Assembly (NCBI RefSeq): GCF_001625215.2
Contig: NC_030384.2
Location: 41,512,390-41,576,389 of the forward strand
Direction: 5' to 3'
Origin: Daucus carota subsp. sativus
Taxonomy: Eukaryota > Streptophyta > Magnoliopsida > Apiales > Apiaceae
DNA length: 64,000 nt
Shown piece by piece: positions 36,309 through 48,567 of the stretch (positions within the stretch are counted from its first letter, which is position 1; every line of letters begins with the position of its first letter). The translations under genes and the position numbers were made by a program. The notes below the pieces were generated by a model. That model was not told where the DNA came from. It saw only the letters and a program-made list of their open reading frames with translations, and did no database searches.

Positions 36309-36930
36309 ATTGGTCGGTTTTGAGCAAGTGCACAAGTGCAACAGCACAGGGCCCATGCAAATTCAGGGCCCCAATTTATGACAACTTCTTTCTATCTCTT
36401 AGTATACTCATGATAAATATAATATAATATTAATATCACTTTAATTGTTAGCATTATTTTATTTAAACACTAATCAATTCCCAAGACTCAGCCATGAATG
36501 TCTCTTCTTATTCCTTCTCTCTCCCCCACAAACTAGTACACTTTACAAGCAGTAAATCCCACACAGTCACATATATATTTAAGTCTAACTACCCAAAAAA
36601 CAAAATTTTTAATCAGCAAAGCTATTTTAGTGACTCATCTGTACACTCCACCGTCATCTCATTTCTTCCGGACTCCATCAAAAATTTTCAAGCTCCGGTG
36701 TTCATCAAATGGGTGTAGAAATCGTCTGAATTTTATTTTTTAAAAGCCATGTTCAAGTGATAGTTGATGTTTTTTGTAGTAGTTGCAATCAAACAAATTT
36801 TCAGTTGCAGTAGTACAATTTTATGGATGATATCTTGTTATTATAAATATATTAAACTTTTGTCGTGTCATTTGGAAAGATCTCATTCCTAAAGTTAGCA
36901 CAGAGCCTCAAAAAAGTCTCAGACGGCCCT
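36309..36930. mobile_element. Possible non-autonomous hAT-like element
   Basis: The left boundary reads cggttttgagcaagtgcac followed by agcacagggcccatgc. The right boundary is gagcctcaaaaaagtctcag then acggccctgg. In plants, terminal words around cagggccgg together with gggccctgtgc are typical of a hAT-derived repeat family. A second ggggcggccctg word at 37214-37225 may be the end of another copy. No transposase remains and no target duplication was found. Confidence 0.35.
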
Positions 36931-37249
36931 GGCTGCATAAGTTGAAAGCTAAGTGTAGGCATAATTTGTTTATTTTTTTTTACCCGTAATTAAGGGATTG
37001 CGGCGATGCGAGTAGGCCTAAGCAAGCCCGGCAAAAGTTCCTGAGTAGGTCTAACCAAACATATTTATATGTTTGAATTGATTGTGTTGTTAATCTTAGA
37101 ATAATGTTTTTATTATGTCATTGTATATTATTGATTTGAATGTATGTAAATTTTTCCTTCACGATCTTGAAAAATGAGACATCATTTTCAAAAATTATCT
37201 GGGACGTTCATATCTCTAGGGGCGGCCCTGATTATAAAGTTTGGAGTCA

Positions 37250-37530
37250 AAGACTTCGGTGAGGATGTTCCATAAGCTTTTCAAAGCTTTGGTTCAGAAT
37301 AGACAATAGGAGTTGGTGCATGTGTTCTTTAAGAATGGTAAGAAGTTGAATATTGTTGCAAATGTGTTGTAATATAAGTATTGTTGAAGGGTTTTGTTGA
37401 GGGTGCGCTTAGGCCTTAGACTTTAGAGTGCTTGATGAGATGGCGGAAACAGTTATGGTTCCAAATGCACTAACTTGCACGGCTGTATTAGTGGGGACCT
37501 GTGTCTTGAGAGGATGTTTGACATCTTCTC
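37250..37530 (+). pseudogene. Decayed PPR gene fragment
   Basis: Translation with interruptions gives LFKALVQNRQ, a stop, then ELVHVFFKNGKKLNIVANV. After a frame change comes VLDEMAETVMVPNALTCTAVL, a recognisable PPR repeat pattern (VLDEM..MVPN..T.T.VLGG). Stops and frameshifts make it non-functional. It does not look like a direct copy of the intact PPR gene at 10657-13089; the closest relative is probably another P-class PPR family. Confidence 0.5.
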
Positions 37531-38413
37531 GTCGTGAAAGTATTATTAATCTTGATTTCAATGTAATCATAATAAGTAACATCGACGTTACTATGCCTAG
37601 CCTCACTCTCACAAAACTATTATCGACAACAAAATTATTATGGACATCAGCTGTGGTGAAACTATTATACACCAAAGTGGATATAGAAAATATTTTTCAA
37701 ATCCATAATAATAGTTCAAAATTTGTAAAATTAGAAGGTAATATCAAAATTTAAACAGTTCTTCTCTCTTCTCTTTTATAAAACACTATTCACTTTATAC
37801 GTAACAAATATTTAAAATATTATTCTTATTAGTTACCACCTTTTTCCTTTTCCAAAATAGTATAACTTAATATACATTTTATTGATGGGCAAAATATACA
37901 CCCAACATCCTAATGTAGACATTTTTTTTTCATATTTAGACATTCTTTTAGTAATTACACAAATATCTAAAAGTTTAAAGTGATTATACTTTTAACTTGG
38001 TATAAACCAAAATTGATAAATAATAATGAGCAATTTGAAATATTGTTGAAAATATTTATTGGAATCTAAATGATTGAGAGAACACGTTGATTTAATAAAA
38101 AAAATTTATTTTACAGTGATTTGAAACATGATAATTAAACTTTTTATCATTAAAAAATATATTTTATGATATTGTATAATATTATTTATAAATATATATT
38201 CACTAATAAAAATTTAATGAAAAAAATTTCTTAAATCACTATAAAATAAATTTAATGAAAAAATTTAATCCACACCCTCCGAGCAGACATAATAGCTAAT
38301 TTGAAAACAATTTCATTGACATAACAATAATGTAGTGGGGTTTATTACTCCATCGCTTAATTCATATATCATGAATAAAGACTATATGATTGATATTATA
38401 TAACATATCAATT

Positions 38414-38457
<44 letters not shown>

Positions 38458-38686
38458 AATAATATTTATATAATATCATAAATATATTTTTTAATGATAA
38501 AAAGTTTAATTATCATGCTTTAAATTCTATATGCATTCATTTGTTTTTATATAATTTTTATATAAATTCATTTAATCTAGTACATATAAATTATTAAATG
38601 ATTTTTACATATCATTCAAATTAAATGTTATTACATGCTATTCATAATCGAGACCACAATATACAATATTACAAAACGCTAATTTA

Positions 38687-38723
<37 letters not shown>

Positions 38724-39024
38724 TGTTAACGTAATTTGGATTCAGTCTCACAAAATAAAATCAATATTTCAATTACACCTATACCATGTCATTTATGTAT
38801 AAATAAATAGAATCAATTTTGGTTCAAAATTAACTTTAAAACATGATTATAAACATTGTTAACAACATTAATATATATTTTGTCATAATTAATTAATATA
38901 ATATGTTTTATCAATATAAGTTATCATATGAGAGATCGTGACAAATAAAATTGTTATTTAAAATCTGAACAATTCATTTACTACCACGAGGCTCGCTGCA
39001 TGTCTCCGTTTCCTGGTGTCCCGA

Positions 39025-39030
39025 CACGTG
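39025..39030. promoter_or_regulatory. G-box (CACGTG) upstream of DNA glycosylase gene
   Basis: The palindrome cacgtg in the context gacacgtggc fits the strong G-box/ABRE consensus bound by bZIP and bHLH factors. It lies about 430 bp upstream of the glycosylase start codon, in a short GC-richer island after a very AT-rich stretch, which fits a promoter position. Its function is inferred. Confidence 0.4.
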
Positions 39031-39461
39031 GCTCTGACATTTGTTCACACTTCATCGTAACACTGATAAACCGACGTTGCATAGTTAGAGTCTATCTATG
39101 TCTATTCATCTGTGTCAATTGCAATTGTTTGGTTCGCTAAAATAACTACTAAGAATTAAAGGAGATAGCTTGTATTATATCACAAGGTTTGTTAAATTGC
39201 TCTGTTATATGTTAAGTTTTCAGTTCTCATCTTCATTTTGGTACGGTGAAATTTGTTAAATATTACAAAAATTTTATGCCAAGTGCATGTCTATTTTATG
39301 CACTTATTGAGAAGAGATATGTTAAGTAGATGAGTCTTTAGAATTGAAGTCGGTGTTTAAACTGCAGTAGCTTAGTTTCTGGATTTTTATTTGTTGTTTT
39401 CTCAACTGATCTTGTTCTTACTAAATCCTGAGATCCAATTTTTTACATTGTAGAATTAGTT

Positions 39462-42400
39462 ATGGACACAAGAGGAGATAGTTTGAAAGCTTCATGCGCT
39501 CCAGCTACCCCAGGGAAGCCACAGCTGTGTCAAGAAACTACCGGGGTCTCTGTCCTTAGTGAAACCGGGCAGTTTCCTAAATCAGCTTCCTGCGGTAGTT
39601 TGAGAAGTTCACCTGAAGCAATCAATAAATTTAGTGGTCCTACAGAAACTTCAGCGCGGGGCTTCTCCTTGCATTCTGTTGACAAAAACATGCCCTTTTG
39701 TGAACTGCTAGCACTTGTAAATCCAGGGGGTGCCGAGAAAATAGCTTCTGTGTCAAACAGCTTTGTAGGTTCTACAGTACCTGCAACTCAGATTGAAGGT
39801 ATGTCATTACGAGAACCAGATTTTGTTATCTTCTTTTGTCAAGTCGGAGTTTTATTTGGATCCATGATCTTTGTAGGTGATTATTTTCATAGCAAACTTA
39901 GTCTTAAAAATCAATCTTATGAGGATACAGTTCAAGTCTGATTTTGCTTATTAGTACATTTGCATATTACCTGGCTTAAAAAGAGGAACGGAATTTTTTT
40001 AAAAAACATAAGAGAGAAATGACAAGAAGAATTTGCTGCAGCTTGAAATGAATTAAAGTAATCAGAGTACAAAGATTAATTCAATACACGATAATAGTAA
40101 TAGACATTTGCTTGTGATACAGATGAAGAATCAAAACAAGGGCATGAAAAAACTTGTCAACCAAAAGAGGACAAACAACTTGTAAACAACACGGAAGGAG
40201 TTGTCCAGCAAAGTGAACATTCAAGTGATGCTGTATCCAAACAGGTGCCAGAGCACAGCAACCCTGGACAAGGGAGCGACGTAAGTTTGGGTAGAGCTAC
40301 ACCAGCACAAAAAAAACCAAGGAGAAAGAGATACATGCCCAAAGTAGTGAGGGAAGGTCAGACTAAAAGAACCCCAAATGTAAAGACTCAAAAACCTGTT
40401 AACCCCAATGATGCCTCGACACTCAAGAGAAAATGCATACAAAAGAAAGAAACTAGCATTCCACCGAATATTGACTTTGTGGATTTAACCGAAACAGATG
40501 AAGATGCTCCTTCAAAAACTCCAACCAACTTAACCAGAAACATTCACCCAGATACTCCCTCTACCACCTCGCTCAGCAGTAAGCCAAAGACAGCTTCCCG
40601 TCCCCGTAAACTCTGCAAGAGATCGTTGAATTTTGATATTTCTTCACAAGTGGGGGAAATAAAATCTTCATGCGACCCTGCTGCAGAATCTGATTTGAAA
40701 TCACAAGCACAAGGTTCTTATACAGAAATTCAGTCAACTCTGCAGCTCGGGCATGGACCAGAAGCAACTGCGGGGAAAAGCCAAGTTGAGCATATATCCG
40801 ATGTTCAAAGCGGTAGTACAAGAGGTAAATGTCACATTTTCCTCAGACCCCTCATGACAGCGTGTCTAATTTTGTACATATAGTAGATTTAATTTTGTAC
40901 TCACAACACATTGAAATCCAAGTGATTCTTCCAACTTCAACACCAGTACCCCTAGTTCTAGGGGGAACAAGCTAGAAGGATGAAGAGAGGACATTTAGGT
41001 GCATGTAAGGAATACCGCCATTGCAGTATATTGATCAACTAGAAGAAGCATCTGTGCAAACGATTCTTCTTCCTGTTGACAAATATAGCTATGATAAAAG
41101 GCAATCCTTCCACTAGGTCAAAATTGCAATGATGGTATTCCTGACATGAACTTTCCCACGATCTATATGAAAATGAGAAATGTGAAATGCCAAAATGCAA
41201 TAGAGCAGACATAAAAATACTTTCCCAAGATTTACCAAGGGAATTATTACACCTTAGACAGTAATTGTATGTCATCTGTAGCTCAATTTAATACACCTCT
41301 AACTTTCAGATCCATTTTGCCCACAGGTAACAAGGAAACTAGAAGGAAGCGAGCAAGGGGCTCTTCTACTAGAGTAAAGAACATCGCTTCTCTGGTTGAA
41401 ACTTCAGAACACATTCTATCAACAAGATCAAGTACCATGCAAGAAGATGGAAACGCCCATCAGCCATACATCCATGCAGCAAAAACAACCAAGAAGCAGA
41501 CAAAGAAAAATACTAGGAATTCAGGTAGCAAAGTCGGCACAAAACAGCAACTTGATCGATCAGCAACTTATTTCTTCTGCATTTTTCCTTGCAGGTTCTT
41601 CCCCAGGTGCTATGCTTTCTGTTGATGCCCTAGCTGATCATTTAAGGCTTCTGGATATTAATGCAGAAAGGAAGCAAGGTGCAAATCCTAATACAAGTGC
41701 AGGTAGCTGCAATAGTGCAAGATGTCAAGAGCAAAACACACTTGTTGTTTATCAGAGAGATGGCACTCTTATGAATGTGAAGGAGCAAACACCACGCCCT
41801 AGAGTGAAACTTGACCAGGAGACGATAAGAGTCTGGAATCTTCTGCTGCAGGACATTAACAGTGAAGGTATTAATGGGAACGACGAGGAGACAAAAAAAT
41901 GGTGGGAAGATGAAAGAAGAACTTTTAATGCAAGAGCAAACTCGTTTATTAAGTGCATGCATCTTATTCAAGGTAATTAAAAAGATCCATATTCGGAAAA
42001 CATGTCAAGTCAAATGGCAGAAAATTGAGACATAGTTATCGTTCCTTTGCTTATCATTCTTGGCCAAGAAACAATTCTGCATTCTAATGATGTATGGTTA
42101 TGTTTTCCGCATAACAAAATATTTCAAGTTAAGTGTTATCCTGATATGATACATTATACATGTTAGACATCTATAGCAACATTGAAAGAGTTTCAAGTTC
42201 AAGTCTTTCAATAGTGCTTGTAAAAGAGCACTCAAGGTGAAACTATGATATTTCAACACAAAGCCGTCAGAGCTATGATATTTTTAATACAATGCCTTTA
42301 GAGTCATTCCCCAATTCATGTTATGTGCAACTCCTATAGATAAAGAAATATTAGAAATAGAAATTTTACCTGGATTTTCACTGTAACAGCGCAAAAGCTT

Positions 42401-45400
42401 GTCGTGTTTTTGCAGGAGACAGGACCTTTTCTAGGTGGAAGGGGTCAGTTGTAGACTCTGTCGTTGGTGTTTTTCTTACACAGAATGTCACAGACCATCT
42501 CTCCAGGTTAGCTGGTCATTTGATTTTCAAAGAATTTGATACGAAGACTTGTAGCTGAAACTTCTGACTCCATTATTTCTGTCCCTGCAGTTCTGCATAT
42601 ATGTCACTTGCCGCAAGATTTCCCCTTGTCTTAGAGAGCAACCATGGTCCACTTGTCGAAGAGGTGATGAACGTTCCTGTCAGTAATCCAGAAGATACCC
42701 CGAAAGAAATGAAGTCAAAGCAGCCCACCTTGAACGAGCGATCAGTGATTATTCAGGAGATTGATTGTGATAAAAACAGAGAGGTACTCAACAGCAATGA
42801 ACCGTGTGTAAGCAGAATTGACTCTGGTGAGGTAGCTATGTCATCAGGATTACACAGGGAAGGAACAGAAGTTCTCTGGAGAGAAGAAATTGGATCATCA
42901 CAAGGAACTGCAAGATGCAGTGTTGATATAGTATGTCAGCCTCAAACATCTTCTCCAAACCTTAAGAATGAGGTCGAATCTATCGACAAGGAAAAGATCT
43001 ACCAGGTGGAGAGTGTAGATTTTGAAAGAAACACTGGGACATTGGACGTGACAGGAGCCACGGGTGTTTTTGATGAGTCGAAAAGCTCTTCTTGTCTTTC
43101 CGAAAACATCAAAAACGCCCGTGCCTCCTGTCACGTCCAACGTCACAGGGATTCTCACTCAAAACCTAATGGCAAGACATACAAACCCAATAAGGGAAGA
43201 AAGGGTAAAGGTAAACAGCCTGCAGCTGAATGGGATAGCTTTAGGAAGCAGGCGCAGGCCAAGCCCAATGGTGTAAGACTACGTACACCTAACACAATGG
43301 ACTCAGTAGACTGGGAGGCAGTACGACTTGCCGATATTGATGAGGTTGCTCAAATCATTAGAGACAGGGGAATGAACAATGTCCTTGCGGAAAGGATTAA
43401 GGTATGGCTTACATTTCAGATTTAAGAATTGCTTACATGTGGGATACCTAATTTATACTACAGATGTAGTTAGTCATTGACATTAGCTTAAATTGCGAGC
43501 AGGAATTTCTTGATAGGCTCGTAACCGACCACGGAAGCATTGATCTTGAGTGGTTGAGGGATGTCCCGCCTGACAAAGCAAAGTGAGTCTTTGATTACAA
43601 AGATATTTCTGTTCTATATATTTAAAATAATTGTGTTTAAAGATGCTGGGTAGCTCAGATTAACAACTTAAGAAGAAGATAATTAATTAATATACCTGTT
43701 TAAAGCTTCATCCAACCACATTACTTATTTAAATTAATGGAACTTCACTTCATTTCCCAGAGAGTATCTACTAAGCATCAGGGGACTAGGTTTAAAGAGC
43801 GTGGAGTGTGTTCGCCTTCTAACGCTTCACCATGTTGCTTTCCCTGTAAGTTGTCCGACTTGTAATCATGTTGCATCTACCTAGGATAAATCAGAGTCAA
43901 AACATATCCTTTTGAGCAGGTCGACACAAATGTAGGACGTATAGCTGTTAGACTTGGATGGGTACCCCTTCAGCCACTACCTGAATCGCTGCAGTTACAT
44001 TTACTGGAAATGTAGGTACTTAATCTCAGTGTACATAACCATGTCAAACTACGAAAGTTACTAACCTTTAGTTGTAGGTATCCTGTGCTGTCTTCAATCC
44101 AGAAATATCTCTGGCCCAGACTCTGCAAGCTAGACCAAAGAACATTGTGAGCCAACTTTCTATCCATATATTCGATAAATTATATTCATTTAATTAAACA
44201 CTTCAGTTGCTAACTTTGTACACTCATCTTATAGGTATGAATTGCACTACCAGATGATTACCTTTGGGAAGGTAATTGAATCCATTCTAGTACAAGAGAA
44301 ATTTTCAAACTGTATATTTGTGATGAAATATCTTAGAGAAAATTTTGGGAATTGCAGGTTTTCTGTACAAAAAACAAACCCAATTGCAATGCATGCCCAC
44401 TGAGAGGAGAGTGCAGACATTTTGCAAGTGCATTTGCGAGGTGTGCAAGTCACTTCTCTTGTTTTAAATTCAAAAGTGAATAAACATGCATGTTGATATT
44501 TATAAGAAACATATTTTTAGAGGTCCAGAATGCGTAAAATGGGAAGGGGTTAACTATTAAATATGGTTACCCAGGATATACAATTGCAGAAACTACTGGT
44601 TGACCAAAATATACTGACAAACATGAGCACATCAAACACAATGAAAGCTCTAACAGTCTAAAAGTAAATTGTATAGATTATTTATAGAGTCATACCAATG
44701 CACCATCATACAATGCAATCTTATTCACCAAAAAGATCATTTCACTTATGAGTCAGATGTGTAATTAATTTAATTTATGCAGTGCAAGGCTAGCTCTACC
44801 AGGGCCAGAGAAAAGAAATGTAGAGACAACAGAATGTAATGTGGTCGATCAAAACTTTGTTGAGAATATTGATAGATTGCAGCTACCTGTATCTCTGAGT
44901 GATCAGCTGTCGGAAGCAAACACGCAGATAAGCCATTGTCTGCCTATTATTGAAGAACCAGCATCACCAGGGCCTATAATTGAGCTTCCAGCAACACCAG
45001 AGGCCGAACGAGAACAGGAGTTAGAAGATGACATTGAAGACTTTTTTAGTGAAGATCCTGATGATATTCCTACAATCAACTTAAACATTGAGGAGTTCAC
45101 TCAAACTTTACAGGAATACATTCAACAGAATATGGATCTTCGAGAAAGTGATGTATCTAAGTCTTTGGTCGCTTTAACACCAGAAGCTGCATCAATTCCA
45201 GCAGTAAAACTGAAAACCACCGGCCGCCTGAGAACAGAACACCAAGTGTAAGTGTGTACTTCTATTTGTCTATCATAAATAATGGTTGTGTTATATTTAT
45301 AGAGCAAATAGTTGGAGATAAAATTAGGCAGTAAAGAAAAATATTTAAGGTATACTTTTAAAGGTTTTTCTTTCTGGGTAGCCATCTTAGCAGATTTAAA

Positions 45401-46707
45401 ACCTTAGCAAGGTTGTTTGCTAGTTTCTACTAATGTTCTCTCTGTTCTGTAGGTATGAGCTTCCTGATACACACCCTCTGTTAAATGGGGTTAGTATAAA
45501 GTCATATAACTGCAATTACTTATTTTACTTTAAAGCATTTTTCTGAGTGATTTCTAAATTTACAGCTTGAGCAGAGAGAATCTGATGACCCATGCAGTTA
45601 CCTTCTTGCCATATGGACTCCAGGTAAACAATTAAATTAGTAAGGTAATAGGCGAAAGGGATAAAACCATAAACATAAGGGTAACATCATAAGATACAAT
45701 TTTAACATGACCTTGTGCTTTCAATTATCTAAGATGATACTGAAACAGTTCTGCCTGAAACATAAGGGCAACAGCCATTTCACCGACTTTATACAGTGTA
45801 GTGACTCCTATCTCAGGTTAACATGACCTAATTTTTTGCATTAACTAAAGTGATTTTGACCCGGAATGATACTTTCATATAGGTGAAACCGCAGACTCAA
45901 TTCAGCCACCAACAGGACCATGTAGCAACCAAGAATCAGGTAGCTTTTGTGATGATAATACCTGTTTTGCATGCAGTAGCACAAGAGAAGCACAATCCCA
46001 AACCGTTCGAGGGACTCTTTTGGTGAGAACATTATCATGATTAATTTCAGGGTAACCAGATAAAACACAGACTAACATCGAATTTCATCTCCTATGTTAT
46101 GTACAGATACCTTGTCGAACTGCTATGAGGGGAAGTTTTCCCCTTAATGGGACATACTTTCAGGTTAATGAGGTAAATACACATTAATTAGCTAAAATAA
46201 CTACTGCTATGCGATTATTATACCTTGATGTACCTTTGTCTAATTAAACTTAAACATGCATATTCCCACAGGTGTTTGCAGACCATGCTTCTAGCCTACG
46301 CCCACTCGAAGTACCTAGATATTTGTTGTGGAATTTGCCAAGAAAAACTGTGTATTTCGGAACCTCCGTTACTGCTATATTTAGAGGTAGAACTCATAAA
46401 AGTCGTGGTTTCAAGATGTTATTCAGCTAGGGGAATGACACTAACACGTTCTCTCATCTTATTAGGTATGTCGATGAAAGACATCCAGCTGTGCTTCTGG
46501 AGAGGTATCTCTAACACTCTGATCGCATTTTGTAGTATGATTTGAAAATTGGCAAAGCATATTCATCATATTTGTTATAAAAATTCAGGTTATGTTTGTG
46601 TGAGAGGATTTGACCGCGAGAGCAGAGCTCCCAAACCCCTAATTGCTAGGCTGCATTTTCCGCCAAGCAAATTATCAAAGGGAAACGAGAAGAAAGAAAA
46701 GGAGTAA
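39462..46707 (+). CDS. DEMETER/ROS1-family 5-methylcytosine DNA glycosylase-lyase
   Basis: Twenty coding exons: 39462-39798, 40123-40824, 41327-41524, 41595-41972, 42416-42506, 42591-43401, 43503-43582, 43761-43845, 43920-44011, 44078-44146, 44235-44271, 44358-44440, 44783-45247, 45453-45489, 45566-45623, 45883-46022, 46107-46172, 46272-46386, 46466-46504 and 46589-46707, giving 1,333 residues. This is nearer ROS1 or DML size than DEMETER. The enzyme excises 5-methylcytosine and nicks DNA in active demethylation. Visible parts: a Lys/Arg-rich segment (KKPRRKRYMPKVVREGQTKR); domain A with GSVVDSVVGVFLTQNVTDHL; the HhH-GPD core with K878 in GLGLKSVE and D896 in PVDTN; a 4Fe-4S loop C963-x6-C970-x2-C973-x5-C979; a permuted CXXC unit (DDNTCFAC) near residue 1200; and a C-terminal RRM-like domain ending CFWRGYVCVRGFDRE. 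Start is the first ATG after a leader intron acceptor at 39453. Confidence 0.94.
43042..43140. repeat. Inverted repeat inside a coding exon of the DNA glycosylase
   Basis: The left arm 43042-43075 (begins ttggacgtgacaggag) and right arm 43107-43140 (ends ctcctgtcacgtccaa) are reverse complements over 34 bp with two mismatches, around a 31-bp loop. Weaker pairing continues a few bases outward. The repeat is in frame in exon 6 (about residues 719-752), in the variable linker between domain A and the HhH-GPD core, and adds no stop codon. Confidence 0.95.
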
Positions 46708-47126
46708 TTGTGCTCACAGGAATCATGTATATGAATGAGTAGCAGAGGAATCATCAATAATTGTGATTTTATCATACTTGCACTTGAATTACAATTCAAA
46801 AGTGAGAAACTCATTTGCAACTAAAAATTACCATCTGTATGTGTGTGATTATACTACAAATTCAACGATTTAGTAAATATTTAGATGCAACAATTTCATG
46901 TTATACACATATAAGAAAATGATTGCAAAATCACCTGGACTATGGGTTAATAGGCCAGAGGGGAGACACCAACTTTCGTAACGGGGTGTCTCGAAGAAAA
47001 TTGTGAGAGATCGGATGCCTATTTATACCCGTTTTCCGTGACAGAACCGCCTTGTATTTCCCTCTTTCTTTTGGGCCGTGTTTGGGCTTGACGAGAACAT
47101 CAGGACAATGGACAACCCAACAACAC

Positions 47127-47128
<2 letters not shown>

Positions 47129-47168
<40 letters not shown>
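47129..47168. repeat. (TTA)n microsatellite
   Basis: About 13 TTA units in intergenic DNA, some 420 bp after the glycosylase stop codon. Confidence 0.95.
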
Positions 47169-47357
47169 TGGATGTTATGAAATGAATAATTGTTCTTTTC
47201 ATTTATTTTATGGGGTAAAAAATGCTAACTTACAGTACAATAGAGAGTAATGCTAGCTTGATTGGATTTTTGAACTTTATCATTACTTTTGTATAGAAAA
47301 ACATATATTATCAAATAAGACAGATTGAAAATTTATTTCAGCTAGAGTAATACTTAC

Positions 47358-47767
47358 GGGGTGTATTCTATCGGGATTTTAATGGATTATTTCTAGTCCA
47401 TGGATTTTAGTGGATTGTATGTGATTTTGATTTTGTGATAAAATGTCACAGAGTTGATAGGATTTAAGAAAAATGCTTCAACATCCCATTGATTTTGATG
47501 AGATTTCAAAAAACTTAAAATATACTGAAAAATGTCACAAAATTCATCATTTTATGAAATCCAAAAAAATCCATCAGCAGTTGAATACCATAAGATTTTA
47601 AAGCATAATTTAAAATCCTAATTGAATATCACTAGATTTTGTAACATAATTTAAAATCTCAATTGAATACCTCAAGATTTTAATGAATTTCAAACCATCT
47701 CAATCGAATACCCTCGGATTCCATGAATGCAAAAAAATGCTTTAAAATCTCAATCGAATACACACCT
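47358..47767. mobile_element. MITE-like foldback element, about 410 bp
   Basis: The left end ggggtgtattctatcgggat and the right end ctcaatcgaatacacacct pair as imperfect inverted repeats of about 25 bp including the following aaaatt-type bases. The interior repeats an attgaata..agattttaa unit several times. No clear target duplication and no coding capacity are seen. Confidence 0.5.
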
Positions 47768-48270
47768 AAAATATTTATAATATAATCTGAATAACCAATA
47801 TTGAAAAAGTATATTTATTCATTATAGTCAAATGATACATTATTTAGCACCAAGGTATAATACAAATATAATGAGGTAAAATGATGAGATCTCTATTACA
47901 AAGAAAATATTATTTTAATAAATATTTAAAATTAAGAAATAATGAGACTCTTCCAAAAAAAAGAAAATAATGATGAGGACAAAAAAATAAATAAATTTGT
48001 GTAATAAGTTACAAGTCGGCTTAAAATTAGAATTAATCAAGGCAGAAGTTAGTTGGAGATGTATTTTTAATGATTTAAATTTTTTAATCTGATAAAAATT
48101 ATCTATAAAACATAAAAATGCCTATAAATCACTTTTATTTTTATTATTATTATTTTAATAATTTATATATATCATAATTATCTAAACAAAAATTTTAAAT
48201 CTCAAATTTGTCACATTCATAAACAGCTCAAACCCAAACGGGCTTTATAGGTCTTTATTTTCTACGACTG

Positions 48271-48567
48271 TCATTTTGTTGAGCGCTGTGTCCTTCTTTC
48301 TGTTGCTTCTATTGTACATTTGTACGTACGGAAGGGGTCTTTATTTTTTCCAAAACTGTCATTTTGTTGAGAGCTGTGTCCTTTCTTCTGTTGCTTCTAT
48401 TGTGCATTTGTATGTATGGAAGGGGTCTATATTTTCTCCAAAACTGTCATTTTGTTGAGAGTTGTGTCCTTCCTTCTGTTGCTTTTATTGTGCATTTGTA
48501 CGTATGTCATTTTGTTGAGAGCTGTGTTCTTCTTTTTGTTACTTTTATTATATATTTGTACATCGTT
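48271..48567. repeat. 88-bp tandem repeat array
   Basis: Copies begin at tcattttgttgag at 48271, 48359 and 48447 (period exactly 88) and at 48507, where the preceding unit is 28 bp short. Units share tgtgtcctt, tgttgctt and catttgta words and differ by a few percent, increasing toward the last copy. Units are much longer than CRISPR repeats and no spacers exist. Confidence 0.93.

Larger units (their letters stand above)
35631..39461. other. Intergenic region with transposon and gene debris
   Basis: About 3.8 kb between the reductase relic and the demethylase gene. From 36190 to 36305 short repeats of the gaaagatgggtaaag type recur. An hAT-like element (36309-36930) and a PPR fossil (about 37250-37530) follow. 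From 37,740 to 38,960 the DNA is extremely AT-rich with two (TA)n runs. The last few hundred bases probably hold the promoter and a non-coding first exon of the demethylase gene. Confidence 0.5.

Noticed and set aside
42898..43158. Open frame on the minus strand giving a protein similar to part of the demethylase
   Set aside because: It is the mirror image of the in-frame inverted repeat in exon 6, not a separate gene.
48271..48567. CRISPR-like appearance of regularly spaced repeats
   Set aside because: Repeat units are 88 bp and directly abut with no unique spacers; this is a eukaryotic minisatellite.
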